The notes: generated from the letters alone by a model not told the origin. 64,000 bases of DNA from Segatella copri (GCF_009494395.1 NZ_VZCB01000052.1:1-64000), one strand, 5' to 3'. Numbered from the stretch's first letter, positions 15,891 through 24,873 are shown. Program-made: numbers and translations.

Positions 15891-16724
15891 TCACCAGCTT
15901 CCTCCGGAGCCACCTCCTGAAAAAGTTCCGCCGCCAAAGGATCCGCCAGAGAAGCCGCCTCCTCCACCGCCAGAGAATCCTCCGCCGCCCATGAAGAACG
16001 GCGGCAACCAGTCGTCATCATCATTTCTTCTCCGCGACTGGTTTCTCCCCTTGCCCTTCGGTCTTGGCTTTACCAAACCTACCTGCTCCAGGATGTAACG
16101 GATGAGGTAATAGATCGGGATTCCGAAAAAGAGAAGGAACAGGATAACAACCAGTGCCCAATCCTCTTCATCATTCACAGTCCCCTCGTCTACCGACTCA
16201 ATTCCGGTGCGTCCGCTTTTCACCTTATTATATATAGCACGACTCACGGAGGCAACCGCCTCTCCAGGATTGTCTTCCCGCATGTTCTTCACGATGCAAG
16301 CCCTAGCGATATCATCACAGTCCACATCCGTCAACTCGCCCTCCAGTCCACTACCGGGAGCGATAAAATACTTATGGTCTTCTACAGCGATGACGACGAC
16401 CAATCCTCTTCGGCTTTTCTTATATCCGATACCATATTTATTGCCCACATCCTGTGCCATCCGGAAAGCATCCTGATTATCCACCTTGCCCACAATGATA
16501 AGCACATTCTGCACACCACATTCCAACTTCAACTTCTGCAGATAGAAATTGGCAGAATCCTTCTGCGCCTTATCCACATAGCCATCAGGATCGGAAACAT
16601 ATTGCGTAGAATCCTGCAGGAAAGGAATCGGCACATCATCCGCTTTCCATTCCCTCTTGGCAGCCAACGACAAGATGCCGAATGCCACAAACACAATCAG
16701 TGTAAAATATCTCTTAAAAGCCAT
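15891..16724 (-). CDS. TPM-domain (YgcG-type) membrane protein
   Basis: The protein has 277 residues. A signal peptide covers residues 1-22. The TPM domain at about 30-170 includes YVDKAQKDSANFYLQKLKLE and KSRRGLVVVIAVEDHKYFI. A membrane span lies at about 193-215 (ALVVILFLLFFGIPIYYLI). A basic and acidic linker leads to a tail made almost wholly of Gly, Ser and Phe. This is the usual layout of TPM proteins linked to lemA. The promoter is clear: TTTG at 16774-16771 and TATTTTTG at 16750-16743, 20 bases apart. Function is not firmly known; envelope or photosystem-repair-like roles are described for relatives. Confidence 0.9.
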   Translation of the reverse strand: MAFKRYFTLIVFVAFGILSLAAKREWKADDVPIPFLQDSTQYVSDPDGYVDKAQKDSANFYLQKLKLECGVQNVLIIVGKVDNQDAFRMAQDVGNKYGIGYKKSRRGLVVVIAVEDHKYFIAPGSGLEGELTDVDCDDIARACIVKNMREDNPGEAVASVSRAIYNKVKSGRTGIESVDEGTVNDEEDWALVVILFLLFFGIPIYYLIRYILEQVGLVKPRPKGKGRNQSRRRNDDDDWLPPFFMGGGGFSGGGGGGFSGGSFGGGTFSGGGSGGSW

Positions 16725-16813
16725 AATTTCTCATTTTTGATGCAAAAATACAGAATAAAAACCTAATATGCAAATACTTAGAGCATTTTTTTTGCAAAAA
16801 AAGCCTTAACTAT

Positions 16814-16844
16814 TTTGTTATATCATAAAAAACTTGTATCTTTG
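16814..16844 (+). promoter_or_regulatory. Promoter of the HU gene
   Basis: TTTG at 16814-16817 and TATCTTTG at 16837-16844, 19 bases apart, match the Bacteroidetes consensus. The start point would be near 16851, leaving a leader of about 40 bases. Confidence 0.8.
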
Positions 16845-16891
16845 CACACCGATTTAAGATAAATAAGTAAAATAAACAAAATATACAAGAA

Positions 16892-17179
16892 ATGACAAAA
16901 GCAGATATCATCAACGAAGTATCGATGAACACAGGTATTCCTAAGAAAGAGGTTAGCACTGTGGTAGAGGCATTCATGGACGAAGTCAAGAAGTGCCTGA
17001 TCGAGAAGAAGGATAGCGTATTTATGCGCGGTTTCGGTAGCTTCAACATCAAGCATCGTGCAGCAAAGACTGCTCGTAACATCTCTAAGAATACTACCAT
17101 CACCATCCCAGCTCACGACTTGCCAAGTTTCAAGCCTTCTAAGAGTTTCATCGAGGAGATGCAGAACGCAGCTAAGTAA
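16892..17179 (+). CDS. hup: HU/IHF family DNA-binding protein
   Basis: The protein has 95 residues and the normal HU fold: MTKADIINEVSMNTGIPKKE, then VSTVVEAFMDEVKKCLIEKK and the beta-arm region RGFGSFNIKHRAAKTARNI. The DNA-inserting arm carries NTTITIPAHDLPSFKPSKSF instead of the usual RNPRTG stretch, a Bacteroidetes variant. It is a nucleoid architectural protein. It has its own strong promoter (16814-16844) and is followed after 95 bases by the AURKAIP1/COX24 gene and then RNase G. Confidence 0.95.
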   Translation: MTKADIINEVSMNTGIPKKEVSTVVEAFMDEVKKCLIEKKDSVFMRGFGSFNIKHRAAKTARNISKNTTITIPAHDLPSFKPSKSFIEEMQNAAK

Positions 17180-17274
17180 TCGCAGAGGTCGATTTACTTT
17201 AGCTATAATCTAGAGAATATTTCTTTAGCGAGATATCATTTATTATAATAACAATATTTTAAAATTTTAAAATC

Positions 17275-17364
17275 ATGCCAAACGGAAAGAAAAAGAAGGG
17301 CCACAAGATGGCTACTCACAAGCGTAAAAAAAGATTACGTAAGAACAGACATAAGAGCAAGTAA
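17275..17364 (+). CDS. AURKAIP1/COX24-type small basic protein (29 residues)
   Basis: An ATG at 17275 opens a 29-codon frame: MPNGKKKKGHKMATHKRKK, then RLRKNRHKSK. It is nearly all Lys, Arg and His. This matches the AURKAIP1/COX24 (mS38-like) proteins annotated in Bacteroidetes, related to a mitochondrial small-subunit ribosomal protein, so a ribosomal role is likely by homology. It is easily missed because of its length. It lies between HU and RNase G, and a terminator hairpin follows at 17406-17448. Confidence 0.85.
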   Translation: MPNGKKKKGHKMATHKRKKRLRKNRHKSK

Positions 17365-17405
17365 GCTTTTTTAAGCTGATTTGCTCTCAGTCAGTTCGTC
17401 GACTG

Positions 17406-17448
17406 AGGGGGCGTGTCGTATCAAAAGGGATAGGCATGCCCCTTTTTA
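17406..17448 (+). terminator. Terminator after the AURKAIP1/COX24 gene
   Basis: GGGGCGTG (17408-17415) pairs with CATGCCCC (17434-17442) with one unpaired base, followed by TTTTT. A smaller CTCAGTC/GACTGAG hairpin precedes it at 17385-17406. It separates the HU unit from RNase G. Confidence 0.7.
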
Positions 17449-17525
17449 GTAACTACTAAATTGATTACTAAGACTTTCTTCTAGTAACCAATAAGTTTAA
17501 TGTGTAAAAAGATTAATTGAAGACT

Positions 17526-19097
17526 ATGACAAGCGAAGTTGTAATTGACGTCCAACAGAAGGACATCTCTATCGCACTCATGGAGGATAAACAGCTGGTA
17601 GAATATCAGAATGAACCTCGTGAGGCCTCGTTCTCTGTGGGAAACATCTATATCGCAAAAGTTAAGAAACTGATGCCAGGTCTTAACGCTTGCTTCGTAG
17701 ATGTAGGTTATGAACGCGACGCCTTTCTTCATTATCTTGACCTAGGAAGTCATTTCAATTCCTACCAGAAGTACCTTAAACAAGTACAGAGCGACAGAAA
17801 GAAACTTTTCCCATTCTCTAAAGCCAGCAAGCAGCCAGAACTGGAAAAGGACGGAAGCATTCAGAATGTCTTGAAAACAGGACAGGAAGTGCTGGTACAA
17901 ATCGTTAAGGAACCAATTTCTACCAAGGGTCCTCGACTCACGGGCGAAATTTCATTCGCTGGTCGATACTTGGTACTCATGCCATTCGGTGATAAAGTTT
18001 CTGTCTCGTCGAAAATCAAAAGCGGTGAAGAACGTTCCCGACTCAAGCAACTCATGCACAGCATCAAACCAAAGAATTGCGGTATTATCGTCCGCACTGT
18101 GGCTGAGGGTAAGAGAGTCGCTGAACTCGATGCTGAGCTGAAAGTCCTGGTGAAGCGATGGGAGGATGCTATCGCCAAGGTACAGAAGACCCAGCAGCGC
18201 CCGCAACTCGCATTCGAGGAGACTGGAAGAGCCGTAGCTCTCTTGCGTGACTTGTTTAACCCATCTTACGAGAACATCTTCGTCAACGATGAAGAAGTAA
18301 TGAACGATGTAAAAGACTATGTTTCTCTAATAGCCCCTGAAAAGGCGGGCATAGTCAAGCTCTACACTGGTAAGGTGCCTATCTTCGACAACTTCAGCAT
18401 CACCAAGCAGATTAAAGCTGGATTTGGTCGTGTTGTCAACTACAAGCATGGTGCATATCTCATCATTGAGCACACCGAAGCTTTGCATGTTGTCGATGTA
18501 AACAGCGGCAATCGTACTCGTGAGAAAGGTCAGGAAGCAAATGCTCTCGATGTAAACCTCGGCGCTGCCGATGAGTTGGCAAGACAGTTGCGTCTCCGAG
18601 ATATGGGAGGCATCATCGTTGTCGACTTTATCGACATGAATCTTGCAGAAGACCGACAGTTGCTCTATGAACGCATGTGCAAGAATATGCAGAAGGACCG
18701 TGCCAAGCACAACATCCTTCCTTTGAGCAAGTTCGGACTGATGCAGATTACCCGCCAGCGTGTTCGCCCTGCGATGGACGTAAACGTAGAGGAAACCTGC
18801 CCAACCTGCTTCGGCACGGGCAAAATCAAATCGAGCATTCTCTTCACCGACCAGTTGGAAAGAAAAATCGACCGCCTAGTCAACAAGATTGGCGTCAAGA
18901 AATTCACTTTGTACGTAAATCCTTACGTAGCTGCCTTCATCAACAAGGGCTTCATTTCCCTGAAACGGAGATGGCAGTTTAAGTATGGTTTCGGCTTCAA
19001 TGTGATTCCATCTCAGAAACTGGCATTCCTCCAGTATGAGTTCTACGATCAGGATAACCAGTATCTGGATATGCAGGAAGAACAGGAAACAAAGTAA
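17526..19097 (+). CDS. rng: Ribonuclease E/G family protein
   Basis: I use the ATG at 17526 (MTSEVVIDVQQKDISIALME, 523 residues) over an in-frame TTG at 17517. Domains in order are an S1 RNA-binding region at about 35-125 (SVGNIYIAKVKKLMPGLNAC), the RNase E/G catalytic core with VVDVNSGN and GGIIVVDFIDM (catalytic acidic residues), and the CPTCFGTGK zinc-link motif near residue 415. Its length matches RNase G without a long degradosome scaffold. It should process rRNA and turn over mRNA. It is followed by a strong bidirectional terminator. Confidence 0.94.
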   Translation: MTSEVVIDVQQKDISIALMEDKQLVEYQNEPREASFSVGNIYIAKVKKLMPGLNACFVDVGYERDAFLHYLDLGSHFNSYQKYLKQVQSDRKKLFPFSKASKQPELEKDGSIQNVLKTGQEVLVQIVKEPISTKGPRLTGEISFAGRYLVLMPFGDKVSVSSKIKSGEERSRLKQLMHSIKPKNCGIIVRTVAEGKRVAELDAELKVLVKRWEDAIAKVQKTQQRPQLAFEETGRAVALLRDLFNPSYENIFVNDEEVMNDVKDYVSLIAPEKAGIVKLYTGKVPIFDNFSITKQIKAGFGRVVNYKHGAYLIIEHTEALHVVDVNSGNRTREKGQEANALDVNLGAADELARQLRLRDMGGIIVVDFIDMNLAEDRQLLYERMCKNMQKDRAKHNILPLSKFGLMQITRQRVRPAMDVNVEETCPTCFGTGKIKSSILFTDQLERKIDRLVNKIGVKKFTLYVNPYVAAFINKGFISLKRRWQFKYGFGFNVIPSQKLAFLQYEFYDQDNQYLDMQEEQETK

Positions 19098-19112
19098 ATT
19101 TTTAATTCTAAG

Positions 19113-19158
19113 AAAAAAGCTCCATTCGCAATCAGATACGAATGGAGCTTTTATTTTT
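19113..19158. terminator. Bidirectional terminator between rng and the S9 peptidase
   Basis: AAAAGCTCCATTCG (19115-19128) and CGAATGGAGCTTTT (19139-19152) form a perfect 14-bp stem with A and T runs on either side. It serves two convergent genes. Confidence 0.92.
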
Positions 19159-19189
19159 CTTGCTTATACCTTATTATATATAAGACAGT

Positions 19190-21277
19190 CTAGAACTCTA
19201 TCTCGTTATTTACCATTTTCTCTGTGTCCCAAGGTGCAGGAGCACCACCGAGATAACGATGGAACCAATCGAGGTGCGCATTGTAATAGAGCGGCATCGA
19301 CTTCAGATTGCTTGGCCAGTGACCATCATACTTCAAGACTATCAGTCGCGAAGGAATGTTCAAGGTCTGCAATGCTGTAAAGTACTGCAAACTCTGGGTA
19401 TAAGGCACACGATAGTCCAACTCGCCCGTCATCACGAGTGTTGGCGTTGAGAAGTTCTTGATGTATGAGGATGGCGACCACTTCTCATAGAGGTCGGAAT
19501 TGTAAGGCTGTCCCTCCAACTCAAAGTTAGGAAACCATACTTCCTCAGTACTGCCCCACATCGAACGCAGGTCATATACGCCCATCATGGAAGCCAGACA
19601 CTTGAATCGCTTGGTATGTCCCTGTAGCCAGTTCATCATATAGCCGCCATACGACCATCCCATCGCTCCCATCCTCGTGGAGTCAACATATTCCAAAGTT
19701 GCCAACTTATCGGTAACCTTCATCACATCCTCAAATACCTTTCCACCCCAATCACCGGAAATGGCACGGGTAAAGGCCTGACCATATCCCGCAGAACCGT
19801 GAGGATTAGGATAAGCCACCACATAACCGGCAGCAGGATAAACCTGCCAGTCTCCACGGAAGGAATTCATCCATTGCATCTGCGGTCCGCCATGCACATT
19901 GATGATAAGCGGATATTTCTTGCTGGCATCAAAGTTGTGTGGCTTCACGATAAACACCTGTACCTTGTCGCCGCCAGCACCATCCACCCAGATACTCTCA
20001 GATGGGCGGATATCCACCTCATCCTCCAACTGCTGGTTGAGGAAGGTAATCTGCTGCTCCTTGCCGCTAGCCACAGGAGTTCCATTCCACTTCTTCATCT
20101 GCTGGCGATAGAGAGCCGATGGCTTGCCTGTCGTGCTATAGGTATAATATACCATACCCTTGTTGTCGAAATCGAACTCCGAGATGGCCTTGCCAGTCAA
20201 TACCGGCGAGATGGTTTTCTTGGCGATGTCAAGTTTGTAGAGCGGCTGAGCGCCCTGCACCTCACCCAGGAAGAAAATACTCTTGCTGTCTGGTGCCCAT
20301 TTGTAATCATCCACCCAGTTGTCAAACTTTTCTGTCAGGATGGTAGACTTCTTTGCAGCCCTGTCGTAGATGGCAAGACGGAAGCGATCAGACTCATAGC
20401 CAGGCACTTGCTGCAAACGGTAAGCGATATACTTGCCGTCAGGCGAATAGGTTGGAGTACCATCCCATGCCTTGTTTTCACTAGTGATGCAAACCGCTTC
20501 TCCCCCATTCACAGAAACCGTCCACAGATCGGCATTGGTACTAGCCTCCTGATGCTCATCATGATTGGATACGAAACAGATCTCCTTGCTGTCTGGAGAA
20601 AAATGATAGGTGATTCCACCCCCGACCATGAATATCAGCGAATAATTGCCCGGAGTCAGATCCTTGTAAGTCTTCGTCTGTGTATCGAAAAGGATAAGGT
20701 GATTACATCTACCATCGCTATAGCTCGTCCAATGACGGTAGAGCAACTTGTCGGCGATATGCGCCTGCACAGGTCCCTGCTCCTTTTTCTCCATCCGGGC
20801 TATGTTGGCCTTGGCATCAGCCCCCAGGTCGGGATACACCTCGGCTGTAAAGGCGATATATCGCTCATCTGGAGAAATGACTGGGTTATCGATACCTAAC
20901 TCATAATCAGTAACCTGTTCCGTCTCGCAGGTAGCCAGATTCATGCGATAAATCTGAGCTGCCCCTTTCTCATAATTAGTGAAGAAGATACTCTTTCCGT
21001 CCTTGCTCCACACGGCAGAACTGCTTTTCCCATTCTCGGTAAGAGCCTTGGCATGAGAGCCATCCGCATTCATGATATAAATGTCGGAGCCAGACTTCTG
21101 GTTCTTCAGGTCGGAAGAACTGGCAGTGTAGCAAACAGTCTTACCATCAGGCGAAAGACTCACCGAAGAAACGCCCTTCACCTTGTACAAATCCTCGATG
21201 GTAAACGCTCTTTTCTGAGCGTTTGCCGAAAGCAGCACCATCATGAGTGCTGCCGAAAACATCAATCTCTTGTTCAT
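19190..21277 (-). CDS. S9 family peptidase (prolyl-oligopeptidase type, DPP-like)
   Basis: I choose the ATG at 21277 (MNKRLMFSAALMMVLLSANAQ) as the start because it gives a proper signal peptide; the product then has 695 residues. An N-terminal seven-bladed WD40-like propeller includes SLSPDGKTVCYTAS, ISPDERYIAFTAE and YSPDGKYIAYRLQ. The C-terminal alpha/beta-hydrolase domain has the nucleophile Ser in GWSYGGYM, Asp in TGELDYRVPYTQ and His in KYDGHWPS. It is likely a periplasmic dipeptidyl aminopeptidase that trims peptides for uptake. A TACTTTTG box lies upstream near 21305-21312 (minus). Confidence 0.93.
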   Translation of the reverse strand: MNKRLMFSAALMMVLLSANAQKRAFTIEDLYKVKGVSSVSLSPDGKTVCYTASSSDLKNQKSGSDIYIMNADGSHAKALTENGKSSSAVWSKDGKSIFFTNYEKGAAQIYRMNLATCETEQVTDYELGIDNPVISPDERYIAFTAEVYPDLGADAKANIARMEKKEQGPVQAHIADKLLYRHWTSYSDGRCNHLILFDTQTKTYKDLTPGNYSLIFMVGGGITYHFSPDSKEICFVSNHDEHQEASTNADLWTVSVNGGEAVCITSENKAWDGTPTYSPDGKYIAYRLQQVPGYESDRFRLAIYDRAAKKSTILTEKFDNWVDDYKWAPDSKSIFFLGEVQGAQPLYKLDIAKKTISPVLTGKAISEFDFDNKGMVYYTYSTTGKPSALYRQQMKKWNGTPVASGKEQQITFLNQQLEDEVDIRPSESIWVDGAGGDKVQVFIVKPHNFDASKKYPLIINVHGGPQMQWMNSFRGDWQVYPAAGYVVAYPNPHGSAGYGQAFTRAISGDWGGKVFEDVMKVTDKLATLEYVDSTRMGAMGWSYGGYMMNWLQGHTKRFKCLASMMGVYDLRSMWGSTEEVWFPNFELEGQPYNSDLYEKWSPSSYIKNFSTPTLVMTGELDYRVPYTQSLQYFTALQTLNIPSRLIVLKYDGHWPSNLKSMPLYYNAHLDWFHRYLGGAPAPWDTEKMVNNEIEF

Positions 21278-21408
21278 ATAACCCATAAATATTTATCTTT
21301 AGATGCAAAAGTAACAAATATTTTTTGATTTTCTGCAACCTTTTGCTATCTTTTATCGTCTAAGCTATAAATAACATTGATAATAACATAAAAAGAAAGG
21401 AAAAGATT

Positions 21409-21726
21409 ATGATTTTGAGTACAACTCCAACCATAGAAGGCCACCCTATCCGTGAATATCGTGGCGTAGTGACTGGCGAAACCATCATCGGTACCAACTT
21501 TGTGAAGGATTTCTTTGCCAGCGTTCGTGACGTAATCGGTGGCAGAAGCGGTTCTTACGAAAGTACACTCCGCGAGGCCAAGGATACAGCCCTCAGAGAG
21601 ATGGCCGACCGTGCTGCATCCCTGGGCTGCAACGCCATCGTGGGCATCGACCTGGATTACGAAACCGTAGGCAACAGCGGCTCCATGCTGATGGTAACAT
21701 GCAGCGGAACGGCGGTGATTATCTAA
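21409..21726 (+). CDS. YbjQ family protein (UPF0145)
   Basis: The protein has 105 residues: [20 protein letters not shown], then [20 protein letters not shown] and [20 protein letters not shown]. This is the standard YbjQ/UPF0145 pattern, a small pentamer-forming domain often called heavy-metal-binding by structural analogy. Its true role is not established. The threonine aldolase gene follows after 19 bases, so they are probably co-transcribed. Confidence 0.93.
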   Translation: MILSTTPTIEGHPIREYRGVVTGETIIGTNFVKDFFASVRDVIGGRSGSYESTLREAKDTALREMADRAASLGCNAIVGIDLDYETVGNSGSMLMVTCSGTAVII

Positions 21727-21745
21727 TATTATCATTTTATATTAT

Positions 21746-22780
21746 ATGATTTCATTCGAAAGTGATTACAACAATGGTATGCTGCCAGAGATTCTAGAGG
21801 CTCTTGGCAAGACAAACAGTGAGAAAACATCCGGTTATGGTTTTGATCCATACTCAGAATCTGCAAAAGAGAAAATCCGTAAAGCCGTAGACAATGAGAA
21901 TGCTGAAGTGTTCTTCCTGATAGGCGGTACACAGACCAACACCACCGTCATCGATTCCGTGCTCATGGGATGCGAAGGAGTTATCTGTGTGGAGACCGGT
22001 CATATCGAGGTACATGAATCTGGAGCAGTAGAAGCATTTGGCCATAAGGTCATTACGCTGCCGGGAGAGAACAGCAAGCTAACATCCAGCACCCTGTCTG
22101 CATATATGGATACTTTCCTTGCCGATGAAACGCATCCTCACATGGTGCAGCCAGGCATGGTTTATATCTCGATGCCGACAGAGTTCGGAATGGTCTACAC
22201 TAGGGAAGAGTTGACTGCGCTATATGCAACCTGCCAGAAATATAACCTCCGCCTCTTCATCGATGGTGCACGACTGGGATACGGTCTGGTTTCAGAGGCA
22301 TGCGACTATGACTTGCCATTCCTTGCCAAGCATTGTGATGTATTCTATATAGGTGGAACCAAGGTGGGCGCCATGATGGGCGAAGCTGTAGTATTTTCAG
22401 GCATGAAGGCACCAAAGTATTTCTTCACTAACATAAAGCGTCATGGAGCCTTGCTTGCCAAGGGCAGAATGCTAGGCATCCAGTTCAACACGCTGTTTAC
22501 GGAAGGCCTCTATTTCAAGATATCGCGCCATGCCATCTCCATGGCTACCCGTATCCGCAGCATCTTCCAAAAGCATGGCATCGCTATTGCGTACGATTCT
22601 CCTACCAATCAGCAGTTTGTCGTACTTTCACCTTCCCTCTACGATGCTCTTTCCAAGAAAGTTGCATTCGAAATATGGGAAAGAAAGAGCGATACCGAAA
22701 TCATTTGCCGATTTGTAACGAGTTGGGCAACAAAGGAGGAAGAACTTGATGAACTGGAACATATTCTTCAGACTCTATAG
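21746..22780 (+). CDS. ltaE: Low-specificity L-threonine aldolase / beta-eliminating lyase family
   Basis: The protein has 344 residues and belongs to the PLP-dependent fold I group. The sequence contains FFLIGGTQTNTTVIDSVLMG, LFIDGARLGYGL (Asp binding the pyridine nitrogen) and VFYIGGTKVGAMMGEAVV with the PLP-binding Lys in GGTKVG. It would cleave threonine or allo-threonine to glycine and acetaldehyde. The spacing to ybjQ suggests a two-gene unit. Other beta-eliminating specificities within the family cannot be excluded. Confidence 0.9.
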   Translation: MISFESDYNNGMLPEILEALGKTNSEKTSGYGFDPYSESAKEKIRKAVDNENAEVFFLIGGTQTNTTVIDSVLMGCEGVICVETGHIEVHESGAVEAFGHKVITLPGENSKLTSSTLSAYMDTFLADETHPHMVQPGMVYISMPTEFGMVYTREELTALYATCQKYNLRLFIDGARLGYGLVSEACDYDLPFLAKHCDVFYIGGTKVGAMMGEAVVFSGMKAPKYFFTNIKRHGALLAKGRMLGIQFNTLFTEGLYFKISRHAISMATRIRSIFQKHGIAIAYDSPTNQQFVVLSPSLYDALSKKVAFEIWERKSDTEIICRFVTSWATKEEELDELEHILQTL

Positions 22781-22833
22781 CCGGAGAGAGATATCTTTCC
22801 ATTAGCGTATTTTGAGAAGAAAAGTATACATAC

Positions 22834-22884
22834 AAAAAAGCCCCACGCATTTGAGCATCGTTGAGAGGCTTGGTGGGGGACTGA
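22834..22884 (-). ncRNA. Candidate short RNA (about 50 nt) with promoter and terminator
   Basis: On the minus strand, TTTG at 22920-22917 and TATTTTTG at 22897-22890 are 19 bases apart, an excellent promoter. A transcript would start near 22884. It ends in a stem CCCCAC (22878-22873) with GTGGGG (22846-22841), then a run of six T (22839-22834). The T run is only on the minus strand, and the downstream DNA is antisense to the ltaE 3' end, so no protein gene is served. The loop has a repeated CTCAA. An antisense or regulatory RNA is plausible. Confidence 0.5.
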
Positions 22885-22939
22885 CGGTGCAAAAATACGA
22901 ATAATCTTTGATTATACAAACTTTTTAGAAAGAAAATAG

Positions 22940-22970
22940 AAAAAGCAAAGTGGATTTCTTTGCTTTTTCT
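22940..22970. terminator. Bidirectional terminator downstream of hipA
   Basis: AAAAAGCAAAG (22940-22950) and CTTTGCTTTTT (22958-22968) form a perfect 11-bp stem with A/T flanks, located 20 bases after the hipA stop. Confidence 0.85.
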
Positions 22971-22989
22971 ATTTTAAATCAAATATCTT

Positions 22990-24480
22990 CTATCTCACCA
23001 GATATTTCGCAACCAAATCTCTGAGCATCGTCTCCGGAAGATTCGACAATCCCGTCTCTTGAATCGTAGCATATTCGGGCTTGTTCTTTTCGATAATAAA
23101 CTTACATTCTCGCCCATCTATGCTTGCATACAAATGGAAGTTGCCTTTGTAAGCCTGCTCTATGCGAACATCAGTACAACTTTTGCCATCTATCTCAAAA
23201 GAAGAAGAACTGTTGTCTTTATCCTCCAACCCCCATGAAACAAGGTGCGCATTAATCGCTGACTCTATGGAACTGATCCATCTGTCCTGAACCTCATTTC
23301 GCTTGGCAATTTCACGGAATTGCCGCAGTGAATCAGCCACTTCCTTAATGATTGCATCAGCACGACGAATACCATTGTCCTTGGCAAACTGAATGGCATC
23401 ATCGTAAGAAATATGATGCAGCTTAGACCTTACATACATACAATGACCCGTATTGGGTAAATAGCCTCCTGTATCTATAATATAAGTGAGGTCGTAGGCT
23501 GGCGACAAACGCCAAAGACCCGCCTCGTCCATCACAAAAGAGAAATTCTTTGTATGGTCATCCGTATTGTTGGAAAGTACATTGAACACAAGTCTTCGAA
23601 ATACTTCCTGGCAATCAGTCTCCGGCAAATGTAATTTTCTGCAGACTGCCACAAGTCCCTCATAGCTATCGGTTTCCGGAGAAATCGCAGCAAGGGTCTG
23701 TGTATGCAATTTCCTCTCACCATCACGATCGAAACGCTTCGTTATGAAATTCCTGTTTCCATCAATCTCATATAGTCTAGATGGCATCATATCTATTCCC
23801 GACTTGATGGCCATCTCGTAATAGGTCATCTCTATCTCGGCAGAACTGTATTTCGTATCGCCAAATTTCAATATGTAGTAATCATAATCCTGAAGCCCTG
23901 CTACCTGACCGCTTCGTATCTCCCCCGTAGCTTTATTGATGGCAATGATAGCCTTAGGCTGGCGTCCACCAGCCGATGTTCCCACCGTAAGCAAGGACTG
24001 CATCGTGATAGATTCCTCTGGCATGATGTGGGCATTTTCACGCTCGATGAAAATGCGCTCTGCCAAGTCTGCCAACGACTTGACATCTATCATTTCTGCC
24101 TTATCCGTCTTTGCTACCTCTGGTAAGAATTCCAATGCACCCATACCTCGCTTACCGATAAAGGATAGTTTATCCAAGGGAGTTATATCAGCATTAGAAA
24201 TATGATTTTGTATTCGCCAAAGCTCGAAAAGTTGATTACCCCAGGCATCCGGCAATGAATCTGCCAAAAAAGCAGGAAGTTTTTGGTACATTCTGGCTTC
24301 CTCTCCCCACACTGGTATCATCGCACGGATACCATGCACAGGAGCCTGAAGAGGAGAAACTTCGATTCCCTTCTTCAAAAACTCAGGATTATATGTGAAG
24401 TACGATAGCCTGCGGCGATTGTCCCATGCCAAGCGACCGATTTCTTCGTCCCAAAGCATTACTCTCAACGTATTTACCAT
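22990..24480 (-). CDS. hipA: HipA family Ser/Thr kinase toxin
   Basis: The protein has 496 residues. It contains the HipA N-terminal domain (LPDAWGNQLFELW), the Gly-rich loop VGTSAGGRQPK at 167-177, Lys205 in ILKFGD, the catalytic Asp307 in NTDDHTKNFSF and the metal-binding Asp330 in LSPAYDL. In E. coli, HipA phosphorylates glutamyl-tRNA synthetase and induces dormancy. This protein is about 55 residues longer, with a C-terminal extension after residue 430 (SSSSFEIDGKSCTDVRIEQA) of unknown role. hipB is 9 bases upstream, forming a toxin-antitoxin operon. Confidence 0.92.
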   Translation of the reverse strand: MVNTLRVMLWDEEIGRLAWDNRRRLSYFTYNPEFLKKGIEVSPLQAPVHGIRAMIPVWGEEARMYQKLPAFLADSLPDAWGNQLFELWRIQNHISNADITPLDKLSFIGKRGMGALEFLPEVAKTDKAEMIDVKSLADLAERIFIERENAHIMPEESITMQSLLTVGTSAGGRQPKAIIAINKATGEIRSGQVAGLQDYDYYILKFGDTKYSSAEIEMTYYEMAIKSGIDMMPSRLYEIDGNRNFITKRFDRDGERKLHTQTLAAISPETDSYEGLVAVCRKLHLPETDCQEVFRRLVFNVLSNNTDDHTKNFSFVMDEAGLWRLSPAYDLTYIIDTGGYLPNTGHCMYVRSKLHHISYDDAIQFAKDNGIRRADAIIKEVADSLRQFREIAKRNEVQDRWISSIESAINAHLVSWGLEDKDNSSSSFEIDGKSCTDVRIEQAYKGNFHLYASIDGRECKFIIEKNKPEYATIQETGLSNLPETMLRDLVAKYLVR

Positions 24481-24489
24481 AACCAGTTA

Positions 24490-24798
24490 TTATTTAGTAT
24501 GACGTATTCTCTGCGCTTTCTTCTCCTCCTTTCTCATCAGATAAGGTGACGGAGGAAGTTCTGGAAGCACATCATTGATGGCATCAATCTGCCCCACCAC
24601 TTTCAGCAAGAGAAGAAAAGTGGAAAGCGAAAGATTGCCCGCTGTACCATTCTCAAACTTGTGGATGGTGGTCAAGCCAAGCCCTGTAAGCTCGGCAACC
24701 TCTTTCTGGGTGAGATTGCATCGCATTCTATATTCCTTGAATCTCACTCCCAGTAAGCGTACCAACTCTGGAGTAGAATATTCATATAAATCTGCCAT
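24490..24798 (-). CDS. hipB: HipB-like XRE antitoxin/repressor
   Basis: The protein has 102 residues. A helix-turn-helix at about residues 15-75 contains RFKEYRMRCNLTQKEVAELT, GLGLTTIHKFENG and LSLSTFLLLLKVVGQID. The basic tail (RKEEKKAQRIRHTK) may contact HipA or DNA. It should bind its own promoter and neutralise HipA. Palindromes with TATCA/TGATA half-sites lie just upstream (24818-24873), much like the TATCC-N8-GGATA operators of E. coli HipB. Confidence 0.9.
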   Translation of the reverse strand: MADLYEYSTPELVRLLGVRFKEYRMRCNLTQKEVAELTGLGLTTIHKFENGTAGNLSLSTFLLLLKVVGQIDAINDVLPELPPSPYLMRKEEKKAQRIRHTK

Positions 24799-24817
24799 AA
24801 TCTTTTATTTATTTATC

Positions 24818-24873
24818 TATCATTATAATGATATTTATCCCATATATCAGCCTTTATCTTCAATATACTGATA
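24818..24873 (-). promoter_or_regulatory. hipBA operator/promoter region
   Basis: TATCATTATAATGATA at 24818-24833 is a perfect 16-bp palindrome. TATCAG (24845-24850) and CTGATA (24868-24873) form a second, wider one. A TATATTTG -7 box is centred near 24887 on the minus strand, so both palindromes fall between the start point and hipB. Repressor sites for HipB are the simplest reading. Confidence 0.6.

Noticed and set aside
17517..17525. TTG start for RNase G
   Set aside because: The ATG three codons later gives the N-terminus usual in the family (MTSEVVID).
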